A stretch of DNA of 49,624 bases, taken from Spirulina subsalsa FACHB-351 (GTDB taxonomy: Bacteria; Cyanobacteriota; Cyanobacteriia; Cyanobacteriales; Spirulinaceae). The position numbers and the translations under genes were made by a program. Below the pieces are notes generated by a model. It saw nothing but the letters and a program-made list of their open reading frames with translations, was not told the DNA's origin and searched no databases. Below are positions 1 through 6,854 of the stretch, piece by piece (positions within the stretch are counted from its first letter, which is position 1; the number at the start of each line of letters is the position of its first letter). The stretch lies in assembly GCF_026130165.1 (NCBI RefSeq), contig NZ_JAIHOM010000026.1:1-49624 (forward strand), given 5' to 3'.

Positions 1-1
1 G

Positions 2-919
2 GGGGATGGAATGCCCGTTACTGGGAGTGATGGCGGTGCTGGGGGGGCTGGCGGCGGCGGGGGTGCAACGGCGACTAATGGCGGCGGTGGCGGCGGTGAT
101 GCGGGACGAGGGGGCGGCGCTGGGGGGGTTAATCTGTTTGGCAATGGGGGCAGTGGCGGCAATGGGGGCGGCCTCGGGGGTGATGGGGGAACGGCTAATG
201 GGGATGGAGGAGATGGGGGAACCGGAAGCGGTCGCGGAGGGGCTGGCACAGGGGGCGGTCAGGATGGTCAGGATGGCTTAGTGAATGGGGATGGCGGGAG
301 TAGTGTGCAGGTGGGCTTAAATGCAGGCGGAGGCGGCGGGGGTGCTGGAGGTCGCGGTGGTGATGGGGGCGATGGTGGGGTTGGGATTGTGCTGTCTGGG
401 GCAGAAATCAGGACAGCGCCCGGTCGCTTGGAGTTGCTCGGTACGGGGGGACAAGGGGGCCAGGGTGGCACTGGGGGCGGTGGCGGCGGCGGGGGTCGCG
501 GTGTGGGGGGTGGTGGCGGTGGTGCTGGGGGTGCCGGGGGTCGCGGTGGTACTGGGGGGTTAGGGGTTTGGGTAGAACCGGGTCGGGTGTTTCAGGCTGC
601 ACAAGGGGGGTCTAGTGTGTCTCGACCTCGGGGGGCTGGCGCGAGTTCTGTTCCAGTGGTTAGGGGTGGAGTTGAGGTGGGTGAGGTTGTGACGGGTGGC
701 GGGGATGGTTGGGAGACGGGTGAGGGAGCTAACCCTGTTGTTCCGTCTGTTCTCCCTTTGGCGGTGACGACTCCCCAGATGAAGTGGGTTGAGGATGAGG
801 AGGAGGGCCTGTTGTATTGTTGGATGGCTCCACGGGGGGGGTTAGAGGATGGGGATTTGGGAGAGGCTCTAGAGTTTTCGGCTTGGGGGATTCCGCTTTG
901 TGTACCGAGTCAAGATTAG
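2..919 (+). CDS. Glycine-rich repeat protein, 3' part (5' end outside window)
   Basis: The frame is open to the left edge of the window, so the ATG at 11 is probably internal and this is the C-terminal part of a longer protein. Roughly the first 190 residues are almost entirely Gly-Gly-X runs, rich in G, A, D and N, like PGRS-type or other low-complexity surface proteins. One short non-repetitive stretch (IVLSGAEIRTAPGRLELLG) interrupts them. The last ~100 residues are more complex and acidic, ending in a segment with Cys and Trp (YCWMAPRGG). No catalytic motif or membrane segment is visible. The coding strand is extremely G-rich, unlike its neighbours. Isolated GGxGG blocks around a beta-type segment would fit an extracellular or autotransporter-like repeat protein, but that is inference. 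Function unknown. Confidence 0.7.
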   Translation, partial: GDGMPVTGSDGGAGGAGGGGGATATNGGGGGGDAGRGGGAGGVNLFGNGGSGGNGGGLGGDGGTANGDGGDGGTGSGRGGAGTGGGQDGQDGLVNGDGGSSVQVGLNAGGGGGGAGGRGGDGGDGGVGIVLSGAEIRTAPGRLELLGTGGQGGQGGTGGGGGGGGRGVGGGGGGAGGAGGRGGTGGLGVWVEPGRVFQAAQGGSSVSRPRGAGASSVPVVRGGVEVGEVVTGGGDGWETGEGANPVVPSVLPLAVTTPQMKWVEDEEEGLLYCWMAPRGGLEDGDLGEALEFSAWGIPLCVPSQD

Positions 920-930
920 GGGAATGGGGT

Positions 931-956
931 GTAGGGGTAACATGAATTACCCCTAC
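931..956 (+). terminator. Perfect 10-bp stem-loop after the glycine-rich gene
   Basis: GTAGGGGTAA (931-940) pairs perfectly with TTACCCCTAC (947-956) around a 6-nt loop, 11 bases after the TAG stop. No T-run follows on either strand, so it may be a factor-assisted terminator or an mRNA-protecting hairpin rather than a classical intrinsic terminator. Confidence 0.55.
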
Positions 957-958
957 TT

Positions 959-1008
959 AGGGTCTGCTGAAAAAGCCCAACGCTGGACTCAACAAGGGAA
1001 TAGGGAAT
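959..1008 (+). repeat. Dispersed 50-bp repeat, copy 1
   Basis: This 50-bp stretch begins AGGGTCTGCTGAAAAAGCCC. It recurs at 25391-25440 in the opposite orientation with one mismatch (G versus A at position 27). It carries no reading frame. The start resembles a transposon terminal repeat, which suggests an IS end or MITE remnant, but no transposase is nearby. Confidence 0.8.
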
Positions 1009-1021
1009 AATTCTTAATAAT

Positions 1022-1891
1022 TCAATAGTTCATCTGTTTATTGGCTAATCTTTCCATCAATCGTAAATCTCTATCGGTAAGCTGGAGTGCGTGTTTTACC
1101 CAAACCTCGACAACAGATTCTAACTCACTAAAATCTAACTTTTGTGAAATGCGTCGAGTTCTCGCTAACCCAGCAAGACTATTATGATTCCGTTCTTTTT
1201 GCCGAATTAAATCTTTAACCGATTGAATCCCCTCACCATCTTTTACGACATAATTAACAATGCCTAATTCCAGCATTTCCAGTGCTGAATAACGTTTTTT
1301 ACTGTGAATAATATCCTCGGCTAATCTCTGCCCCAAACGTCGGCTTAAAAAAGAATAAGCCCCCATTCCCGGAAATAAATTAAAGAGTACTTCTGGAAAG
1401 CCAAATTGTGAACGTTCTTCGGCTACGATGATATCATGTGTAAGTGCAGCTTCAAAGCCTCCACCAAGGCATAGACCTTGAATTAAGGCAATTCCTATCG
1501 TGGAGGAGTCATAATTGATGTAGTTGGCGTATAAAACCTCAATACAACTACGACCATAATTTAAAAGTGCCGATTCATTCTTAGTTCTTATCCAATGTAT
1601 AAATCTCTCTAAATCTCCTCCTAAATTAAAGACTCCAGGAACCTCAGAGAGAAGAACCCTATAATTAAAAGAATTATTTGAAGCGCAATTAATTTCGTTT
1701 TGATGAAGTTTTTGTATATAGAGTGAATACTCTTTTAGGCTACTCAGCATATCTAAGTTAAAACATGGTCTTGGCGTGGGATACCAATGAAGCCAGACAC
1801 AACGTAAATCATAATCCAGGTTAGCCCAAACCTGCTTGCCGAAGTGATGTGTGTTCAGTTTAGGATCAGGAGACTTCAACGGACTGGCCAT
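1022..1891 (-). CDS. rpfF: RpfF-like crotonase (probable DSF-family signal synthase)
   Basis: Crotonase-fold protein of 289 aa from the ATG at 1891, the same length as Xanthomonas RpfF; an in-frame TTG at 1921 would add 10 residues. Segments recalled from RpfF are nearly identical: the oxyanion-hole strand VFNLGGDLERF, then LGGGFEAAL, then FPEVLFNLFPGMGAYSF. Both catalytic glutamates of RpfF (Glu141 and Glu161 there) have counterparts at Glu147 and Glu167, again 20 residues apart. RpfF hydrates and thioester-cleaves 3-hydroxyacyl-ACP to make the cis-2-unsaturated fatty acid signal DSF. A GGAG lies 11 nt before the ATG. No rpfC, rpfG or other DSF sensor is in the window, and the gene is separated from the upstream defence-like operon by a terminator. 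It could instead be an RpfF-like crotonase with another acyl substrate. Confidence 0.75.
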   Translation of the reverse strand: MASPLKSPDPKLNTHHFGKQVWANLDYDLRCVWLHWYPTPRPCFNLDMLSSLKEYSLYIQKLHQNEINCASNNSFNYRVLLSEVPGVFNLGGDLERFIHWIRTKNESALLNYGRSCIEVLYANYINYDSSTIGIALIQGLCLGGGFEAALTHDIIVAEERSQFGFPEVLFNLFPGMGAYSFLSRRLGQRLAEDIIHSKKRYSALEMLELGIVNYVVKDGEGIQSVKDLIRQKERNHNSLAGLARTRRISQKLDFSELESVVEVWVKHALQLTDRDLRLMERLANKQMNY

Positions 1892-2124
1892 AGGGTACTT
1901 AACTCCAAACCTATAGGACAAAAATCAATTAAATCCATGTATTTTCCTTAAGAAATTTTACTTAAACGCCTTCACCCTATCTGACAATCTTTGAATATGT
2001 CAAGATCAATCACCATATTTCTATTAAAGTAAAAAAGGTAAGTATTTATGTGGCTATCTGAGTTTGGGGCAGGTCAAAAAGTGTCGGGATATCACTTAAG
2101 GTGTTTAATTTCCTTAACATTCCC

Positions 2125-2153
2125 AAAAAAGAGTTCACGGTTTTAACCCGTGG
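2125..2153 (-). terminator. Intrinsic terminator of the Dpd-like operon
   Basis: On the minus strand, CACGG and CCGTG (2148-2152 and 2136-2140) form a 5-bp GC-rich stem, extended by a G-T pair, with a 7-nt loop. It is followed a few bases later by TTTTTT (2130-2125). It lies just after the stop of the 2171-2878 gene and isolates it from the RpfF-like gene. Confidence 0.7.
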
Positions 2154-2170
2154 AGAAGTCTAAAAAGGTT

Positions 2171-2878
2171 TTAGAGTAAGCGAATTCGTAAGGCTTGGGA
2201 AATTTGGTGGCGATCGAGCCATTCTGTGACCTCTGGAGTCAGCAGGTCAAGTGTCGCACCTTCAGGATCAGCGGCACGTCTAAGAAAGATTAACACCGCT
2301 TCTGGTACATCATCACCGCTCAAGTCCTCCCAACATTTTTTTAGATTCTTAATTGAATTTTCTAAATGTCCAAATATGCTTTGAGTTTCAGGAAATTCTA
2401 CCTGATCAATGTCAGCTTTTAATTTTTGAATATGTTCAACATCAGCCCGAAACGATGGTATTTTAGCCAGCAGGTTCAATAATTCATCATTGGTACTCGG
2501 CATCTGTTGAGCTAAGTATTGTTTCCAATTTCGCTCTAAATGTTGCCTGAGCGACTTCGCCAAACTATCTATGCTGGATTTAAACCGATTACCATCAAAA
2601 TTGTTATTTTCAATAATCCATTCAGGGTTTTCTTCAAATCTTTTTTTGGCTTGAATGATAAGTCCCAAGAGTTGATCGGCTTTATTGCTGACATCAAAAT
2701 CTGCCAAACCACGATCACGAAAAATTTTTACAGCATTGTCAAGGGGTTCTAATGAGGCGATCGCATTTTCTATCTGCTTCTGTCTGGATTCAAATCCTTG
2801 GCGATGCTTGACATATTTCTCCCTCTGGATTTTTTGGTCTGCTAAGGTGCTGAGTTGTTGTGCTTTTTCTAGGAGCAT
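2171..2878 (-). CDS. Small all-helical protein ending the Dpd-like operon (dpdI position)
   Basis: A 235-aa protein, starting at an ATG 5 nt after the stop of the large ATPase gene, so almost certainly translated with it. It is charged and predicted all-helical: the first ~70 residues (LLEKAQQLSTLADQKIQREK onward) look like coiled coil, and a second heptad-like stretch lies around residues 140-185. No catalytic motif, signal peptide or membrane segment is visible. The C-terminal ~100 residues of the upstream ATPase are also coiled-coil-like, so a complex between the two products is plausible (inference). In Dpd islands a small protein, DpdI, follows DpdH, and this gene occupies that place; I cannot confirm sequence homology, so no symbol is given. 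Confidence 0.6.
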   Translation of the reverse strand: MLLEKAQQLSTLADQKIQREKYVKHRQGFESRQKQIENAIASLEPLDNAVKIFRDRGLADFDVSNKADQLLGLIIQAKKRFEENPEWIIENNNFDGNRFKSSIDSLAKSLRQHLERNWKQYLAQQMPSTNDELLNLLAKIPSFRADVEHIQKLKADIDQVEFPETQSIFGHLENSIKNLKKCWEDLSGDDVPEAVLIFLRRAADPEGATLDLLTPEVTEWLDRHQISQALRIRLL

Positions 2879-2883
2879 GATTT

Positions 2884-5800
2884 TTATCCTTTAATATCCG
2901 TGAGCAAATTTTCCAGAGTTGCTAACCCTTCTAAAATCCCTTTTTGAGCCGATTCTAGGGTTTTCTCCCCACTCAAACTGAGATTATCTACTTCCGTTTG
3001 AGCGCGGGTTATGGACAAATCGAGACTCTTATTCATTACTTGGAGGAATTCGGTCGCACTTTTGATGGATTTTTGATAGTCTTGGCTGAGATATTGCAGT
3101 AATTTAGCCGATTCATTTTCTGCTTCTAGCTGGTTCATGGTTTGGACATACTTGCTAATCGGAGCTTTGGCAAAATTGTCAAGGGCTGTATCGAACGAGT
3201 GGGTATTTTTTAGACCAAAAACTCCGGCATCTGTCGCCCGATCGCGGGCTATCTTCATTTGTTCAATCACTTCTGATTTTTTAAAGTTTTCCCCCAATTC
3301 ACCGACTAACTCTCGATAAACACTCAGCAGGCGATCGCGTTCTTCCTGAATCGCCCTTTCTAATAACTCATCAACGTTTTGGCGAGTTCTGTCAAGGGCT
3401 TTAAAGATATCATAACTGCGGACATCTTCGGGAATTTCCGATTGCGGTTGCCAAGATAAACTCACCTGTCGTAAAGGTTCGAGGATTTGAACCACATCAA
3501 CAATCTGGTAGTCTTTAGAACTGCCTTTCGTACAGACAATTCGACTGGTGACAATTTCTAATAACCCATCCCGATGTTGTTCTAAGGTTTTGATTAACTC
3601 TTTCCAGCTTTTACTCCGATTGTCTAGGTCCTTGGGGTCTAAATCTAGGAATAAAGAGTTAATCAACTCTTCGAGGGAGTTGGTGGAATGTCCCGCCATT
3701 GTTGCGCCGATCGCCAGTAACTCCACCGCTGCCGGGATGGGGTTCCAAGGTTCACCCGATTCCCGAGGATAGAGGCGAATTTGCTCTAAGACATACTGAC
3801 TCCAGCGTTCTAAATATTTAGCGTAGGTGCGGAAGTAGCGATCGCCATTGGGGAAATTCCAATGTTTGTAATGTTTGTATTGTAAAATCCCTTGAAAGGC
3901 GATCGCAGTTTCCCGGAACTCACTCTCATCCTCTGGATTAAGTGGCAGGGATAACTTGACTCCAGAAATGGTTTCCCGAGTGACTCTAGGACTGTAAAAC
4001 GTTAGGTTTCTTTGCTTAAATATTTTGCTACTGCTACTGGCAAAGACTCCCTCCAGTAACATTTCTGTATTCCAGTTAATTCGTTCTACAACAGCCGGGT
4101 AAATAAACTCCCGCAACTCCTTAGCTAAATTTTGCGAGAGAATATCTTGGTTGTTCCAGCTATCGAGTTGTTGTAATTTTTCTTGGAGGCGAGGAGGAAT
4201 TTCTAAATCTGTCGCTACTTTTGGACTTTCTCCTGAAGTTTGGGGCTTAACCACATAAGCTGATGCAGTTTCCTGGGTGAGAGAAACTGTTCTACTGACT
4301 TTGCTTTCTTGAATCGTTAACCCCAAGGGTGGAATATCAAAAGCTGTGTGAACTTCAGTGGGTAAATCGACCAATTGACTGCCATCAGTCCACAAATCTA
4401 GCAAAATTGCACGACGAGCGCCATGTTCTGGGTCTCTATTGTGAATATCTGTTTGGAGAATTGCACTCAGTTTTGGCTTGCCGAAATGTTCCCGCAATGA
4501 AGCTGATGGAAATTGTCCAGTTTCAAGATCCGCTTGGGAATTTTCTAATGTCCATTTGATAACATCTCGAATAAAAATTCGCGGATTGAAAGTTCCGGTA
4601 TTCACCCGACTGAGCATCTCTTCTAATGCAGTTGGGGTGAAAGGATAAAAACCAATCTGATTCATTGCCCCAAACCCAGCATGGCAAGCTTGATGATGTT
4701 CACAGTCTAGGCAAGCACTTTTTAGCTCCTTTCCTTCAGAGTCTTGATGGCGAGATTTAAACCAGTTTTGAAGCTCTCCATCGTCTAAGCGAACGGCATT
4801 CAAATAACGACTTACAAATTCTTGAATGTCTGCGGGAGTGATTAAGGATTCCTGATTAATCGAGCCAATATCCATCGTTACGCTGAAACTGACTCGTTGA
4901 CGCACGGTTTCAATTAAGCTTTGAAAATAGCCCGTTGTACAGGCTAAAGCCGTTCGCATGGCACAGAGGGGTTTCCCACCAAATTGCTGAGGTCGTGCTA
5001 AAACCGCTTCTAATACTTCCCGGTCAATCCCCTGCAACTTAGCAAAATCTTCGATAAGTAATACTAATTCTATGCCTTGGTTAGCAAGGGCTTCCCGAAC
5101 TTCCCGCATTAATCGTTGCAAGTCTTCACGACCCAAACTCAAAACTTGTGCGATCGCCTCATCCAAATGTTGATTTAACCATTGCACCGTCGCTTGCTGA
5201 ATGTCTTCATCCCCGATGAGTAAACTATAGAAATCGCGAGATTTTTCTCCGGCTTTTTCAAAGTTGCGAACCGCTAAAGGTAAATCCTCAATTGAAAATT
5301 GCCGTCGTTCTTCAATAATTTCTAAGCGATCCCGATGACCCAGGGTATGAATTACTAAGCGGTCAATAATTCCGCCCTTTTTTAGCCAATGTTCTTGGCG
5401 GAAAAAGGGGTCATAGAGGAGCGTCCCTAATTCTTCAACTAAGTAGTCTTCTGCCTCAGAGAGTTTGCTGCGATCGCGACGAGCATTAGGGCCAACGGCT
5501 GCCGCTAATTGATTAAGCAGTTGTTCCCCAGCTTGCGCTTCATTTAAACTATTGGTAGCCCGATTTAATCGCTCTCGGTATTCATCAAAGGGATGTCCCT
5601 CCATTCCTTCCAGAATTAAATTCATGATATCTTTTAAATTGGTGCCAATTTTAGGAATGAGAATGACTTTACGCTTTTCCGTGGAGAGAATATTGGCTGA
5701 TAACCACCGGATTAAATGAGATTTACCCGTTCCCGATTGTCCTAAAACTGGGACAAATGCAAAATCTGGGGAAGCCAAGAAATCCCGAAGAAATTGTTGC

Positions 5801-5964
5801 TCACTGTAAACAATTTGCGAGTCTCCCTCAATCAGTTCTTGGCGATACATAGGAAGGGGATGATGGGTGGCGAGAAAGACCCAATCAGTCACTTGGGTCG
5901 CTTCTACTTCCATCACCCGACGTACATTGTCTCGGTTCCAACAGACAAATTTTGTAAAAGTCAT
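2884..5964 (-). CDS. dpdH: DpdH-like large P-loop ATPase
   Basis: A protein of 1026 aa from the ATG at 5964; an in-frame TTG at 5982 would overlap the preceding gene by 13 nt. A Walker A motif GQSGTGKS lies near residues 75-82, right after a short N-terminal module, and a Walker B-like strand LVLLIEDF near residue 300 identifies an AAA/STAND-type ATPase core. A Cys/His cluster (CLDCEHHQACH, about residue 410) may bind zinc. The last ~200 residues are helical and coiled-coil-like. Size, ATPase content and position after a ~300-aa gene and two helicase genes match DpdH of the 7-deazaguanine DNA-modification islands, where DpdD-DpdK are linked to restriction of unmodified DNA. The assignment rests on gene order and architecture more than on a remembered alignment; another defence-type ATPase is the main alternative. 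Confidence 0.7.
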   Translation of the reverse strand: MTFTKFVCWNRDNVRRVMEVEATQVTDWVFLATHHPLPMYRQELIEGDSQIVYSEQQFLRDFLASPDFAFVPVLGQSGTGKSHLIRWLSANILSTEKRKVILIPKIGTNLKDIMNLILEGMEGHPFDEYRERLNRATNSLNEAQAGEQLLNQLAAAVGPNARRDRSKLSEAEDYLVEELGTLLYDPFFRQEHWLKKGGIIDRLVIHTLGHRDRLEIIEERRQFSIEDLPLAVRNFEKAGEKSRDFYSLLIGDEDIQQATVQWLNQHLDEAIAQVLSLGREDLQRLMREVREALANQGIELVLLIEDFAKLQGIDREVLEAVLARPQQFGGKPLCAMRTALACTTGYFQSLIETVRQRVSFSVTMDIGSINQESLITPADIQEFVSRYLNAVRLDDGELQNWFKSRHQDSEGKELKSACLDCEHHQACHAGFGAMNQIGFYPFTPTALEEMLSRVNTGTFNPRIFIRDVIKWTLENSQADLETGQFPSASLREHFGKPKLSAILQTDIHNRDPEHGARRAILLDLWTDGSQLVDLPTEVHTAFDIPPLGLTIQESKVSRTVSLTQETASAYVVKPQTSGESPKVATDLEIPPRLQEKLQQLDSWNNQDILSQNLAKELREFIYPAVVERINWNTEMLLEGVFASSSSKIFKQRNLTFYSPRVTRETISGVKLSLPLNPEDESEFRETAIAFQGILQYKHYKHWNFPNGDRYFRTYAKYLERWSQYVLEQIRLYPRESGEPWNPIPAAVELLAIGATMAGHSTNSLEELINSLFLDLDPKDLDNRSKSWKELIKTLEQHRDGLLEIVTSRIVCTKGSSKDYQIVDVVQILEPLRQVSLSWQPQSEIPEDVRSYDIFKALDRTRQNVDELLERAIQEERDRLLSVYRELVGELGENFKKSEVIEQMKIARDRATDAGVFGLKNTHSFDTALDNFAKAPISKYVQTMNQLEAENESAKLLQYLSQDYQKSIKSATEFLQVMNKSLDLSITRAQTEVDNLSLSGEKTLESAQKGILEGLATLENLLTDIKG

Positions 5965-5969
5965 AGTTG

Positions 5970-6854
5970 TTATGGGGTCCAAATAATATGGGAAACTCGG
6001 CTTTCGTCATCAACAGTTTGATTTGCTTTGGGGAGAATCATCAACTCCGCATCGGATTCCCGGCGTAGGTCAATATATCCCTCGTCTTTCAGGCGAAATA
6101 AGGCAAAAGCAGTGCTAGTTGAGAGGTAATTCGGCGGCCTGCGACCAATTTTTTCTTCGATTTTTTCTCGAAATTTTCCGGTTTCAAAGAGCGGACAGCG
6201 TTTCGCAAGGCGATCCATAAATTCTTTTAGGGAGAGCTTGGATTCAGATTGTCCATTAAATAACGCTTCTAGGTTGCGCCTAATATAAACAGTTGGATCG
6301 GCAACGGCCACTTTTTTGCCGTTTAAACTATGTCTCCAAGTTAACCCGAAATAAGACATCCAATCTTCTAGGTGACCAAATAGAGTATTACTCGATAACT
6401 TCAAATCTAACGATTCCGCTACTTTTTGCTCAGAGACTCGCTTTTCTACCTCTTCCCAAGTGCCGATCGCATCATAAATATCTTGAGCTAAATACCAGGC
6501 ACAATCCAATCCAAAATCAAATTCATCTTCATTATCAGAATTGAAGAATAGCTCCATCAATGTATCGGGTAATAAGTCATCTCCCAATTCTGGGTCACGC
6601 GCTAGTTGCGGCAGTTCGGGATTAATCGAGATCGCCCCCTCTTTAACTTCTATCAACAGTTTACATTTGAGACTTTCATTCAACGCCGCATTAAACATCG
6701 GACGAGAGGGGGTTTTACCCTCCGCCAATTTTTCAGGCGATAAAAGTTGTTCGAGAATTTCCCGTTTCTGCCGTTGTCCTTCGACTTGCAGTAAGTAGCG
6801 GAAAATACCTCGCATCCTACTCGGATTAGCAAGCTTTGTTTTCAGGACACTCAT
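5970..6854 (-). CDS. dpdG: DpdG-like protein
   Basis: A 294-aa soluble protein with no enzyme motif. Its ATG overlaps the stop codon of the helicase gene before it (ATGA, 4-nt overlap), and the next gene starts 5 nt after its stop, so it is translationally coupled on both sides. The N-terminal ~90 residues (MRGIFRYLLQVEGQRQKREI, then NESLKCKLLIEVKEG) look like a winged-helix DNA-binding module. The middle is acidic (NSDNEDEFDFGLD), and the C-terminal part (RRPPNYLSTSTAFALFRLKD) looks like another helix-turn-helix-type fold. Length and position fit DpdG, a Dpd component of unknown function. A DNA-binding or adaptor role for the helicases is inference. Confidence 0.65.
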   Translation of the reverse strand: MSVLKTKLANPSRMRGIFRYLLQVEGQRQKREILEQLLSPEKLAEGKTPSRPMFNAALNESLKCKLLIEVKEGAISINPELPQLARDPELGDDLLPDTLMELFFNSDNEDEFDFGLDCAWYLAQDIYDAIGTWEEVEKRVSEQKVAESLDLKLSSNTLFGHLEDWMSYFGLTWRHSLNGKKVAVADPTVYIRRNLEALFNGQSESKLSLKEFMDRLAKRCPLFETGKFREKIEEKIGRRPPNYLSTSTAFALFRLKDEGYIDLRRESDAELMILPKANQTVDDESRVSHIIWTP

